This document shows, piece after piece, positions 1 through 12,752 of a DNA stretch of 64,000 nt. The position numbers were made by a program, and so were the translations under genes. The stretch lies in the NCBI GenBank assembly GCA_964058845.1, contig CAXKVR010000104.1:34145-98144 (forward strand). Reading direction: 5' to 3'. This DNA comes from Carex sylvatica (lineage: Eukaryota > Streptophyta > Magnoliopsida > Poales > Cyperaceae). Positions within the stretch are counted from its first letter, which is position 1. Each line of letters begins with the position of its first letter. The notes beneath the pieces were generated by a model. It did not search any database and was not told the DNA's origin. It saw only the letters and a program-made list of their open reading frames with translations.

Positions 1-278
1 CATGCAAAATATTAAAAATTTAAAATTAATTTTGTATAGAGTCAAGTGGTAAAAAAAACGTTCAAAAAATTAATGCATTAAAATTAATTTATAGACCTAA
101 TTTTGACCACTTGATTTTATACTAAATTAATTCAAAAGTTAAAATTTTAATATGTAAATATATTACTCATAAAGTAGAAGGATTTCAATGATTCGAATTT
201 TTTATTTGAAGTCAATTCGATAGATTTTAAAATTGAGTTTACAAAAGAAGTTGATGAACTTAAGAACACTCTAGTTCT
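1..278. mobile_element. Foldback MITE, right half, cut by the window start
   Basis: This matches the right half of the element at 17721-18124 (shared CTTGATTTTATACTAAATTA and TTAAGAACACTCTAGTTCT), ending at 278. The left half lies outside the window. Confidence 0.7.
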
Positions 279-2078
279 AATCCTGAGAGAGAGAGAGATG
301 GAGAGAAAAAATTTATTCTGGTTCATATATTTAACACAATGTTTTCCTCATAATGGAGATATCAAAATCCTACGGAAGTTGATTGATATATATATTTTTC
401 CTCTCTTTAGTAAAGTTAGCTGTTAATTGATTTTCAAGCATTAGATGCTCTCCACACCTTCCTCTTTTTGACTTATAGCTTGATTTCACATTATACAGCA
501 GTTGCATCTTGAAGGTGACAAACAATTTAACAAATCTTTTATTAGTATGTACCTACCATAAAGCTTGCTGATATTGACTACAGATTTTTCATTTGTAGTA
601 TTATACATAGTAAGAAATTTATAAACAAAAAAATCTAGTAGCACTGTATTACGGATTGAATCTCCTTATGATATAATCATTTGATAATCTTCATAATAAT
701 TTTAAATCAATTTAAAAGTTTTCAATATAAAATAGAGGGTTTTAATGCTTTTGTTTTATTTTTTTATCTCCATCATGTCTTTATTTTTTATTTTTCATAA
801 TAATATTTTATATGTCAAAATAAATTCATTAGATCTAATCTATATTAATTTCTATATACACATAAAAAATATCACTTTTTTTATTTTGATTTTATATGAA
901 CCGATAAGTTGAAAAATCACCGTTTACAATCTATCTATACCAGTATATTTTTGCAAGCTTCGGATATTAATCAAAATAAATTTAAAATGTCACGATATTT
1001 TACGCATGCATAGAGATAATGATATTGATTAACTAATGTGTTTATTTAACGCTCAAGTTTTAAGTTTTAAGTTATTATAGTTCTAAAAATAAAAATATTA
1101 AAAAGTATAAAAAATAGAGATATGAATTTCAACCTCCACTCTAAAAAAAATGTTTATATATTAATGTGTTATTCGTTATAAAAAAAGGCATATCTACCAA
1201 TTTTTTTAATACTAAGTAGACCAAATAGAGCATACCCTCCACTCTCATCATTTGTTCTATGCATGCATGATACATGTACCATGTGAATCATAATCAAATT
1301 GTTTATTTTACGATTTTACGGCGATTGTTATTATTATCAAATATAATTAAATATGAGTATAATTCAACATTAATTTGCGGTGAATGTTCTAAGAATCTTC
1401 AAAGCACCATGATTAACGTCACTTTATTATGTTTTTCAAATGTTAGACCCACGACTAAAAACTTTGGAACATTTTTTTTCTAGCATCACCTCTAAATGAT
1501 TACATCTTTACTAAGCTTTACACAAAGTTCTCTAATTAGGTGAGAAGCTGAGAAAAAATGGGAAGGAAAATAAGGGGGTCAAATATCATTCATTTCTGTG
1601 TAAAATAGTATGAAAAGCTGACTTCACGGAGAAAAAAATTTAGTGAAACTAGATTTTTTGCCAAACATTGTTTGTCAAATTGTGGTCTTGTGGACCTCCC
1701 TTTGTAATCTCGCACAAAATTAATGTTTAGGAATCTCTTTTTTTTTAGTAAAGGCTGTTTATTTTTGTTTTTGTTTCTTTGATATTATTCTTTTTTTTTC
1801 TTTCTTTCAATTTATGTACTTTTATGGTTCAATAAAATTATAAGTCAGGGGCATGAATCCGTCTTTTTATTTTTCAGAAAAAAAGGCCATCAACACAACT
1901 TAGGATTCTTCAATTAGAATATATATTTGTCAAAGCATTTTTATTGCAGTTGCAAACTATCTTTGGCAATTACAACACAACATGCGATATATAACTAAAA
2001 TAATCACATTAGTACTTGGAAATTAATTTGTAATTGTCAAATTAAAGAATATACAAGAATGTATTATAAATATGTACA
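279..2078. other. Gene-free AT-rich sequence
   Basis: No coding sequence is convincing; open frames are short and of random composition. The stretch near 780-1010 resembles 5240-5430 loosely (ATGAACCxATAAxTTGAAAAAT), suggesting diverged copies of an unidentified repeat. Confidence 0.5.
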
Positions 2079-2083
2079 CATAC

Positions 2084-4057
2084 TGTAACATTTCGTAAAA
2101 TACTTATAAGAAATAAATAATTGTAAATAATATACGAAATGCCTGAGTACTTTTTTAATAAAATAAATTGCACTTTAGTGTGAAATATCATTTTGTTAAG
2201 CAGAATATGATAATTAAGTAACTTTGTCGAAATATATGTTGTCAATTTGAAATTCTAAAATGTTTGAATATTCGAAAGTCAGACAAATTAATAGATACAA
2301 TAGAGGTTTAAAAAAAAACTAATAACATTATAATTTTCTTATTACTATTTGGACTAATTTACAATATTTGCAATTTTAAAGGTTAATTGCATAAAAGTGC
2401 AAACTTAAGGGGGAAAAAAAAATCATCAACGTGGCACTATGGCTACGTGGTCAATAGTGAATGCTTTACTCTTTAATTCAATTAAAGGGTATTATCCATC
2501 ATCTGTGAAAAAAAAAAATTAAAAAATAACAAACCAATTATAATCGGAAAAGAAAAGAGAAAGAAAAGGAAAGCGAAAAACAGAGAAAGTGTTCTCTTCT
2601 CTCTCCCTGTTCGTGCGTGTATGAGTGCAATAGAAAGATTTATGTGAGGAAGGCTCTAAGCCGATAGTCCAATTATTGGGGCATATATACTGTGAAATGA
2701 GACTTGATAGGATCGCTACGACAACTGATATGCAATGATTGATTGTTCTATTTGCTCTACGATATAAGGTGCGGAGTTATTGGATTAGTCTGAGATTCAT
2801 GACTAGAAATTAAATCGTAATTTATTGTACATTTTGAATATTTTATTGATTGCATTGATTGAACTATTGTATCATATGCATAGCTCAATATAATTGAAAT
2901 TGAATTACAGGTAAATTTGTTGACTATTATATTGATATTGTTGATCGATTGGTTGATTCTTATTGCAAATGATTGATTGAGACCACAATAATTGAATTGA
3001 ATAAATATTGAATACTGAAATCCTTGAACCTCCATATAGTGGAGAAAAAAGATTATTATACGTAAAGTCTAGCTAACTACTATACTTTACTCCAGTACCC
3101 TTATGTGCATATGGTGAATGACCCCAACTGAACCCAGTACCGACTGGGTAGAGGATACTGAATAAATTGTGAATTGTGACTGTGAGACTAATGATCTGTG
3201 GTAACTGTCTTATCATCGATTTTCTTTCCGATAATGATAGTGTTGTGATATTGATTTCGTATTGCTTCCGATAATGATAGTGTTGTGACATTGTTCCGTA
3301 TTGTTTCGTATTGTGAAAAAGGATTAATATTAAATACTGATTTTGTATTATTTATGTTAACCAATTGTAAGGATAGTTATAACAGTATAAGCCTAACACG
3401 ACCGATACATGTTATGGTATCTGTCGGTGTTACCAGACTAGAAATTATAAAGTTAATAAACCATACGTTACCATACTTAGTGGTTCTAAAAATTAGGTTC
3501 CAACATTACCAAACTTTATGTTTTAAAAGATTTAGACCCAAATTATTTATTCTGATAAGATTCTTAGAGTTCTGATTTATTTATTTAATCATTTGTTGTT
3601 CAATTGGATACTGTTATTGAGCATTTGCATTAGTCATTATGAAATGAACTGTTTGTTTCTCGTGCAGTGATTTCATTATGAATATGGATTTCTTTCGAAT
3701 CCAATAATCTGAGTGGCAATCAGTACTGAGAAATAATTTATTATTTCTCACTCATTTTTCTTTGTAGATTACAGGTTCATTATGCGAAGTCAGATAAACG
3801 CTTTCGGGTTATAATTGACAGCAACGCCACCTAAAGGTATAGAATTTGGGTTTATTGTATCTGACAGGATGTAGAGAATATATCTCTAGCATCATCCACC
3901 ATAAATGTTAGGTAATTCTTGTTAATTATTTGGGATGTGGTAAAAATATAATTGATGTTATTGGCAATGCATAAAAAGATCCATGCCTTGTGTTACGCAT
4001 ATTGAATGGTAAATAGACGCGGCTGGAACTGTCGCACCTCTGGATTGGGGTGTGACA
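2084..4057 (+). mobile_element. Solo LTR, probably Ty3/gypsy
   Basis: A 1974-bp unit begins TGTAACATTTCG and ends GGATTGGGGTGTGACA, so it has TG...CA ends. It is flanked on both sides by the same five bases, CATAC (2079-2083 and 4058-4062). No internal retrotransposon coding sequence or second LTR is present, so it is a solo LTR left by recombination. The TGTAACA start and GGGGTGTGACA end resemble chromovirus (Tekay/Del-like) LTRs. No real gene was found within it. Confidence 0.88.
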
Positions 4058-4107
4058 CATACGTACATATATCAAAATATGTAAAATCATGTTATGTTTT
4101 TATATTG

Positions 4108-4522
4108 AGTAAGGCTTAGGTGTTATGGATAGTGTAAGGACTTCTGTGCTACGGCCTTAAAAATTTATTGTGTAAATTTTAAATTTCGATTTAAGTAGCT
4201 TTGTAAATTGGTTATATAATGAACTTGTAGAATATCAATTTTTTATTTTTTAGAATTTTTTTTATTTTTTACAATTTATGAAAGATGATAAAAATAGTCT
4301 AAAATATTAGCTATTTTTTGTTTTTAAGTCATTTTTTTCATCTTTCATAAATTATAAAAAATAGTAAAAAAAAAGTTCAAAAATAGCAAAATTGATATTC
4401 TACAAGTTCATTATATAATCAATTTACATAACTACTTACATCGAAGTTTGAAATTTATACAATATATTTTTGAGACTGTAAGATAGAAGGCCTTATGCTA
4501 TCCATAGCACCTAAGCCTCACT
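4108..4522. mobile_element. Foldback MITE, AGTGAGGC family
   Basis: AGTAAGGCTTAGGTG on the left pairs with CACCTAAGCCTCACT on the right. The arms are near-complete inverted copies around a central AT-rich stretch. It lies 46 bp beyond the solo LTR. Confidence 0.8.
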
Positions 4523-6290
4523 ATTTTATATGAATGAAATTACAAGAATGAAATTATGAAAACTTATGTTATAATGATGAAATTACGAAACTTATGTTTA
4601 CAATCAATTCATCTTATTTTTACAATAATTTACTAAAGTAGTTGATATGGTTAAAGAAATCATATATACAATTTCATTTTTCCAGATCGCCTCGTTACAT
4701 CAGTATTTGAAATCTTTTTTCTAGATCATTTTTTTTTCCGAATGTTATTTGGACATCACTTTTTGGATATATCTGTTCTCTAGATGGACAAAACTTGCTA
4801 GCTACCTCTTCTTTTAAAAAAATATATATATATTTCCATCAAGTGGAAATTATATGATGTAATACTGGCCATATTTCTTGTCTAGAAACCTGATAATTTT
4901 CCATGGCAGTGTGACGAATTAGTAAAAAAATTTCAATGAATATATATATTGTAATTCAATTTATAATAAATAAATTTGTAAAATCATCGTTTTCAATGTG
5001 TTGACATATCTTAATATTTTTTTGATTCATGCTAATAAGTCATATCCCAATATATTCACATCAGATGACTTCTACATTCTCTCGTTTTTCTCCTCATTTA
5101 AAGGAGATGTGCCTGATATTAGAAAAGGAGGTAACAACTATTTTTTATTTTTTTTATCTAATTTCATAATTGATTTAACTATAAAATATGTAATGAAGAA
5201 TAGTGATTTGTACAACATTTCATATATCAATGTTCCATTTGATATTTAATATTTTATAAGAAGAGAATTCAAATATTTTTAATACATTTTGCAAATATTA
5301 TACCCACAAAATAATTATGAACCAATAACTTGAAAAATAAATGTCCGAAAATAATCTATGCATGTGAATTTTTATAGGCTTTTGATATATATTCATCAAA
5401 ATAAAATTACTGTAATTTTTAACCTATTTGTACAGATAATGATATATATTTCATATAACCTTTTATTTTATTACAATGTGCATGTGTTGTAATTAATGTA
5501 ATTTAGCTAATAACAATACATTCACTTTGAATTATATAAATTAATAATTTATTTGATAATTATATGTTTATATTTCACAACTTATTAATCTTAAAAGATA
5601 CATATTAGTAAAGAATAAGCTGGTATTAAAAAGATTAGAATTGAGTAAGGTAAGAATGAATCAAATTGATCCAATACACACACTGCAATCAATAAATAAT
5701 TTATGATTGGAGGCACGGATTTATGGATAGATATCTTTTTATGCACTTTCAAAACGTAATTTATCTTTCTTTTTTTTAATTTAAAATTTTGCTAAATAAT
5801 TAGAAAAAAATGCCGAATCAACACAAAATCCTGAATTTTTTTTTCTTACCATCTTCTCCGAATAAATAAATAGAACTGATTTGAATTTTGTGAAAATTAT
5901 ATTTTTATCAGAGAAAATCGTGAAAATTTCAATTTTATCAGATTTTATCTGACGCAGATAGGATCTGCGCTTCCTAAAAGGCATTAAAATTTCAGACTAT
6001 TTCTCTCTTCGCAGAGCCATAGATTTTATTTATCTCCGTATTTGAGTGAAGATTAGATGAAATTTGCGGTCCTGATAAAAATAAAATTATCATGAAATAC
6101 ATGTCAATTATTTTTATTTTGGTTTTCTGAAAAAAAATAGCAATGAAAAAATATTGGGCACAAAATCTCGCATCAGCAGACGTCAATCAAATCCGAGTTA
6201 GTAAAAAAACATCTGCACAACACGTTGGAGATCTCCATTTAATTAGGACTGGAGAAGTCAAACTGGTACCAGTTGTTTTCCAACACTAAC
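4523..6290. other. Gene-free AT-rich sequence upstream of HSFB3
   Basis: No gene or boundary-defined element was seen. The last several hundred bases probably form the distal HSFB3 promoter. Confidence 0.5.
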
Positions 6291-6296
6291 CCCTTT

Positions 6297-6310
6297 TGAA
6301 ACTTCCAGAT
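6297..6310 (+). promoter_or_regulatory. Heat-shock-element-like repeat upstream of HSFB3
   Basis: The stretch reads GAAacTTCcaGA, alternating GAA/TTC units spaced by two bases as in a heat shock element, though the third unit is incomplete. It lies about 570 bp before the HSFB3 start codon. HSF genes often carry such sites, so autoregulation is plausible but is inferred only from the motif. Confidence 0.4.
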
Positions 6311-6366
6311 AAGGACAAAATACGGACCCGACCCAAAGTCGTACTCCTGGCTGTTCCGATTGCCGC

Positions 6367-6372
6367 CACGTG
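6367..6372 (+). promoter_or_regulatory. G-box / ABRE core CACGTG
   Basis: The palindrome CACGTG in the context GCCACGTGTAC lies about 500 bp upstream of the HSFB3 start. bZIP and bHLH factors bind this core. A short motif alone does not prove function. Confidence 0.35.
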
Positions 6373-6874
6373 TACGAAGAACCTACGAGGTCTCTTGCGA
6401 ACCTTCTTATTTCTCCAGGAATGACCCCGAAAAGCGGATCTGCATCCTCCCAGGTACCTGACTCAACACAATTAAAATGTACGGTTCAAATTTACTCTCA
6501 GCCGGTCGGGATTCGGGATGACAGACGGGGCAGAATTATTTGTGCGTGCGAATCCATTTTTGGACCGTCCGATTTAATTCTACTCAGTCAGGTACTTGAG
6601 GGGATTCGAATTCCCCAAAAGCAGGTTAATATATTAACAGAGCTTAGTTTACTTCATACAGTGCCCAAACAATAAAATCAAACCCATTAATATATAACAC
6701 CAACGTTAAACCAGATCTGTCAATATCTTTGCCAAAAGACCAACCCTGTTGTTGCGAACCCTTCTAGACTCTCGACTCTTCCTTTCACAACCCATAAATG
6801 GAACTCTAAAAACTCCTGTGCTTTGCTTGTTTTGTTTTTTTATCATTTTCTCCTCCAATTTCTCTCAATTCCTG

Positions 6875-9800
6875 ATGATGGCAAAGAGAGGAGCGGGACC
6901 GGCGCCGTTCCTAACAAAGACGCATCAGATGGTGGAGGCGGCAGTGACCAACGACGTGATATCATGGGGTGATGACGGGAAGTCATTTATCGTGCGAAAG
7001 CCGGTAGAGTTTGCGCGTGATATTTTGCCGGTGCATTTTAAGCACAACAACTTCTCTTCTTTTGTTAGACAGCTTAATACATATGTAAGTTATAAATCCT
7101 CCCATTTTTTTTTTTTTGGTAGTTTGTTATTGAGCATTAATTAATTTCTGTTGTTCTTTGTTGAAAATTAACTTGGCTTATTAATGGGTATAAATTTTAA
7201 GGAAATTTTATTGAAACAAGAATTCTGTACTTGTATGGTTTTAAGTTGCATTTTTTTCTGCTAAATTTATTTTATTTAGTAAAAAACCGTTGCTTAATTT
7301 TACAGAATTGTGGATCAATTTTTGGTTGACTTAAAGAACATGAGGAGAGACCTTAATATAATCTCTATGATTTTTAAGCTTATTTTCTACAAATTTGACT
7401 TCATTTATTTATTTAAACCAGTAAGAGAGCTAGCATTGCTGGTCAAATCCTCCTTGAAACTGGGGATCATATTTTGAGTACCTTATTTATTTTGGGCTCT
7501 TTGACATTCTTTTTCTGTGTAATAAAATATTTATTACTTTTTTAGTGTTGATTTCTATTAATAACTATTAACTTAATTGGTAATCTGACAATGTTTCTCT
7601 AATTAGTTTGTGCATATATTATTAGATTTTATCAAATTTTGTATTAATTAAATATTATTTGTTGTTTTTATCAAAAGCAATTACACATAGACGAATACAA
7701 ATTTAAAATCGTTTTATTAATGGTAGAATTTGCACCAAGTTCATATATAAAGTACATATTCTTTCTCAGATCTCAAAATTGAAGTTATAATATTTTTTTG
7801 TTATTAAAACGTTCATATAATTTATCGTTGGGAGATCTCACCATACTTATTTTTCTATTTTAATTTTCTCTGAAATTTTATATGAACATCGTCCTTCCTG
7901 TTTTTGTCTTTATTCGAAACAAATGATGTTATAACAGAAATAGAACAGAAATAGGTGTTTTTATTGGAAAGGGCGTTAGGAAAATTTGTATCAATCTAAA
8001 AATCGTTTAAATATTTTCAAATTTTGAAATTTCAAACGAACGAGTGTTAACAATTTCTTTAATTAGATTAAAATTGATATACAGCATATTGAATAATTTT
8101 CTTAATAATTAATTAATTATCAATGATGGTGCTAATATATTATATGTAGTGCTTATACAAAACGAAGAAAGATTAACAATGATGTGAAAGAGGTTATTCT
8201 AGAAGCTTCACATGAAACAATAAATTAATGACGGATATTAATCCCAAAATTACAGTGTGCTGAAGAAAGAAATTTTTTTAGAAACCATAAATAAAAAATA
8301 ATAATTTATCAAACTAACTTAATTGTTTTGATTTTTTTTTTTAAAGAATATAAGAATTGAGATGACATTTTAGTCCGATTTTTTTTTTTGGGACCGAGAT
8401 GTTATTTCCGTCCGAGTTGTTTTTACATAAAAACACCTTAGACTGAAATGAAATAGTAATTCGGTATGAGAAAAAAAAAAAACTTTGGACCGAATTGGCG
8501 TGTCAGTTCTTATTGTTTTTGTAAAAACTAAAACAAGGTAAATTTTTTATGGTTTCTAATAATTTTCCTGAAGAAAGCACTATCTAGGCCTCCTCTTTAA
8601 TTAACAATGCATAGTGTTTTAAATATTATTATTATATGAACTTTTGACCGACCATTGATTAGACACCAGTTTCTGACCGGAGTCTACTAGATGTAAACCC
8701 ATTACGCGGTTATACTTGACAATGATACATTATCATTATCTTTTAACCATTGGTTAGACACCAGCTGTTGACCGTAATCTACTAGTTGGATACCCATTTT
8801 GGCGCTTATACATGAAAATCATACATGTGTTTTTCTTATAGGTTGATTTTTTGCTTTTGTGAATCATTTTATCCTTTTCTTATATTGGGTCAAAATTCAA
8901 GTGTAGGAATATAATAGTGCTTCTACAATTTTGATTGTTAAGAGTTGGAAGTGACACTTTTAAAATTGTTATTATGCACTATTGATAGTCCAGAGTAGCT
9001 CACACTTCTTAATGAAGTGTAATTAAAGCAAGCTTAACAAAAATTGAGCCTTCTAGAAGGCACAATCTTTTTCTGACTTTTCCTTTATTTTCATCTAACC
9101 ACAATTGGGATGACAAAGTTGTGTCATTTATTGAACCCAAGTTGCTTGAATTGAATACGCAGATCAATTTAGTTCAAAATTCATTTCTTTTTATAAAATT
9201 AGACAGTTCGGATCAAGTATGTGCGTTCGGCTTCAAATGGTCCAATTGTCCCATTAAGGTGTATTAGCATCACTAGTTGTTTGGGCTTCAAAAGGCCCAA
9301 TTTTGTGACATTCACCACTGTAACGAAAAGGATTCGGGTTCAGATGGATTTTTCTACTTCGTTTTTCTTATACGCTATTACTTTTGTTATTTGGGAAAAT
9401 ATAAGCAAAATTCGCTTCATACTTAATTTCTCTTCCACCAATTTCTATCTATGCCAGGATCAAAAACACAATTTTCTTTTAATGAAATATATGATAATTT
9501 TATTTTAATATCCAACCTATATTCATATCCGTATTTGTTTAATGTTGGATTTGTAACATCTATGTATATCCTATCCACATCCGTATCCAAAAATAAAAAT
9601 GAACTAGGATTTTGTTTAATTATTATCCGTCGGTATCCAATCTGTATACTCCCCTGAAGCGTATTGTATTACTTCAGTATTTATTGCAAGGTGCGATGAC
9701 TTCTAACGGTGTATAATTTAGAGAAATGTAACACAAAGGACCTCGATTTAGTTCCCAAGGTACACGCCTTCTCTAAGAAGGGATAGTTGGTTGATTATTG

Positions 9801-10496
9801 ATTGAGAAAACAAAATTCAAGAATCCTTTATCATTACATGAATTATGAGTAAGCAAGATAGAAATTATGTACAATTATTTTAACACTTCTCCTCTTATGC
9901 AGGGATTTAGAAAGGTTGTGCCGGACAAATGGGAATTTGCTAACGAGTATTTTCGAAAAGGCGAACCCGATCTCCTGCGCAACATTCGCCGGCGAAAAAT
10001 AGCATCTGCTGCAACCGGAAAATCCAACAGTAGCCAACCACTGCCACCACCTTCCACCACCACCACTTCCTCCACCATTTCTTCTCCTCCCTCGTCACCG
10101 TGTCATGATTTAGCTGCCTTAACCAATGAGAACGAGCAACTAAAGAAAGATAACGAGACATTGAGCTCAGAACTGGCAGTTGCCAAGAAGCGATGCAATG
10201 AACTCCTAGGCTTCCTCTCGAAATTTGTGAACGTGAAAGAACTCGACTTTCGGATTTTAATGGAAGGTGACAGAAGTAGTGTTGTCAAGGAGGCCGAGGA
10301 GGAAGAATGCCGTGAATTTAAACTTTTCGGGGTTCGGTTGAAAGGTATCTGTGGAAGAAAGAGAGGTTTGAGTGAAGATACTGATACTTGCGGTGGCGTT
10401 GCTGAGAGACCAATGAAGATAGGTTTTGGTTCTCAGTGGATGGGTTCTGTACCAGTGGTACCAATGCAACAAAGCAGCGGAAAAGTATGCCATTGA
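6875..10496 (+). CDS. HSFB3: Heat stress transcription factor class B, HsfB3-like (2 exons)
   Basis: Exons 6875-7084 and 9903-10496 join in phase 0 to give 267 residues. The DNA-binding domain spans about residues 7-100 ([19 protein letters not shown], then [17 protein letters not shown]). The single intron falls between LNTY and GFRK, the position typical of plant HSF genes. A heptad-type oligomerisation region lies at about 140-185 and has no class A insertion between HR-A and [11 protein letters not shown] at about 211-218 matches the class B repressor motif, and basic clusters (NIRRRK, GRKRG) may be nuclear signals. Class B HSFs bind heat shock elements in the nucleus, usually as repressors or co-regulators. 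The first of two tandem Met codons was chosen; the second (6878) is equally possible. The 2.8-kb intron is long for this family. The B3 assignment rests on length and the LFGV context and is less sure than class B itself. Confidence 0.93.
8265..8572. mobile_element. Possible foldback element in the HSFB3 intron
   Basis: TTAGAAACCATAAATAAAAA on the left is inverted as TTTTTTATGGTTTCTAA on the right, and inner motifs (GGACCGA, TTCGGT) are weakly complementary. Boundaries are approximate. Confidence 0.4.
8648..8835. repeat. Imperfect tandem duplication in the HSFB3 intron
   Basis: Two units of about 93 bp share ACCATTGxTTAGACACCAG, CTACTAG and ATACCCATTxxG motifs. They are old and diverged. Confidence 0.6.
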
Positions 10497-11445
10497 GGTG
10501 CAGCACCGGTACAGAAGGATATATGCTTTTTAGTTATGAAGCAAAGAAAAGGAATAAATTCGTTCTGTAAATTTAATTAAAGTGAAGCGTTAGTGTTAGA
10601 TTTGCTGTTACAGTGTCAAATTGGCTTAGGATCCAAATCAGGATTCATGTCCAAAAGTGTGGATTAGCGATTGATATGTGCATAGAATAGAACTGTAATC
10701 AAATTCAGGCCTCTTTTACCTATATATATATATTGGATTAACCATAGCAGATTCCAGATAATGTACTATTTCTTTGGAAGTTGATCACAAAACTTATTGT
10801 GGCGTTCTCATTTAGACTAATTTCATAATAAATGAATAAAACAGTATAAAAAAGTTGATCATTTCTTTGTTGCTGTGAATCTTATTATATCGGCCTCTAC
10901 TGTGATAAGGTGGACAGGTATGGCTTTTATAAAAAAAAAATATTCGTTTCCTTTGTTAGAGGGGACATAAAAACAGGGGCCTTACGCAATCTCAAAGCTC
11001 AAAGCTCAAAGCTCAAATACATTCTACACGAATCTCAAAGCTCAAATAATACACCCCCTGTGCTATCCCCGAATAGGCACCGGACACGTCAACAACATAT
11101 GAGATATCTCAGAGGATAACCACTCTTGCTGTACAAAATCCGGGTAGTAGAGAAAAGGTGGTCACACAGAGAAGTTTCCCTTGCTTCAAGCCTTCTTCAA
11201 TTTGGCGCACAAGTTGTGGCCTAATTGACGTAGCTTTTGCCCAATGGTAGGATACTGACATGAATAGATGTGCTGGTGCTAAAAACATTTCCAACAAGGA
11301 GTGTTGGTGGGGGGAGGAGGCTTTCCTTTAACTCAATCTGATATTATATCAAAGCCGTCTGATTCACATCAATATTCATGCACACTTAATCTACACAAAT
11401 TTTAAAAGTGGTCAGTTGATGTGTATCGAACAACTCTTAGTCTTA

Positions 11446-11908
11446 GGATATATTTGGATGGGAGCTAGAATAGTCAAATTTGAAAATAGAAAAAAGTTAG
11501 TGATTTTCATATTAGTATTAAAATGGTGCTATTTGAATTAGTAAAAATGTTGTTTGGATTGTATATTTAAAATAGTAAAAAGCAGTAACTGATAAAGAAT
11601 AGTGTTAACAATGTGTTAATTAAGATGAAAAATAGACAAGTAGAGTCTCAAACAAATTGTCATGACATGAAGATAACATAAGTGTTAATTTTGATATTTC
11701 GGAACTGTGCTAGTGGAAATCTCTCTCTTCACACTTTTCAATAGTAGTTATTCCAATATTTACAAGGAATAAACTAATAAAACATAGTAACTATTCTAAT
11801 TATTCTGAGTAACAAAAATATTGTTTGAATGCACATTACTATTCCGAATAACCTCTATTCTCGAATAACCCCTTATTCTAGCTATTTTCATATCATCCAA
11901 ACATATCC
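11446..11908. mobile_element. Tourist-like MITE (PIF/Harbinger) with TTA duplication
   Basis: The left end GGATATATTTGGATG and the right end, read inward, GGATATGTTTGGATG form terminal inverted repeats, extended by AGCTAGAATA-like sequence. The 463-bp element is flanked by TTA on both sides (11443-11445, 11909-11911), the target preference of PIF/Harbinger elements. It lies between HSFB3 and the bZIP gene. Confidence 0.85.
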
Positions 11909-12350
11909 TTAGTCTATAACATAGCTTCGGATCAAACCTACATTAAGATTCGTGTGTATTTGATCACACAAACTTCGTAGTTGTTCGTGTGATTTTTTAT
12001 CTTCTTCTTCTTTTTTGTGAGACATAGTTGCCTCTTTTCATGAGAAAACGTCTCTGTAGTAATATGTAACGATCATCTCTCCTTGTACATATGTTGGTTG
12101 GAATAAAGAAAAAGAATCTGAATTTTACAAAGTTGCTCTTATCCAGTATAAAAAAGAGAAACATCAGAGGCAGGTGTGCATCAGACCCACATGGCATTCA
12201 AGCAACTTTTCTGGTTTGATTCGAAAGGTTGGACACAGAGTCAGAGATAAGGCACAAATGCTAAATCAACATATATCAAAAAGTTTGGAATATGATTGGA
12301 AACTTGTACCATTTCAGGCAGACAAACAAACAAAAATAATTTAGGCGGGG

Positions 12351-12524
12351 TACTACAAACAGAGTATTTACAAAACGGTATCCAAAACATGAAGATTCCC
12401 AAAATCACATATAATTTAGAATAAATGCACCTAAATATACTACAAACAGAGTATTTACAAAACGGTATCCAAAACATGAAGATTCCCAAAATCACATATA
12501 ATTTAGAATAAATGCACCTAAATA
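12351..12524. repeat. Perfect 87-bp tandem duplication
   Basis: Two adjacent 87-bp units (12351-12437 and 12438-12524) appear identical base for base. They lie 230-400 bp past the bZIP stop codon, probably in its 3' UTR or just beyond. Complete identity suggests a recent duplication, although an assembly artefact is possible. Confidence 0.9.
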
Positions 12525-12752
12525 AGATTTGGACAACCACACAAAAGTTCCAGATGTTACAAACTAGACTAAAAGTTATGATCAAAATACAGATCAAACC
12601 CACAATAATGTAGCGCCATGCCGGTTAATACGAGGCGAGCATGGAACTAGGGGATACAACATGCAGACATGCAGCACAATATCACCATATCAAATCTAAC
12701 AAAGAACTCAAAAGCTGATTATTAATTTTTTATACTAAACTTAATTTTTCTT

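Noticed and set aside
2757..3575. Open frames of 70-96 codons
   Set aside because: They lie within the solo LTR, have no protein motif, and occur on both strands.
9221..9657. Open frames inside the HSFB3 intron
   Set aside because: Random composition with no homology; the TATCC motifs there belong to an old hAT fragment.
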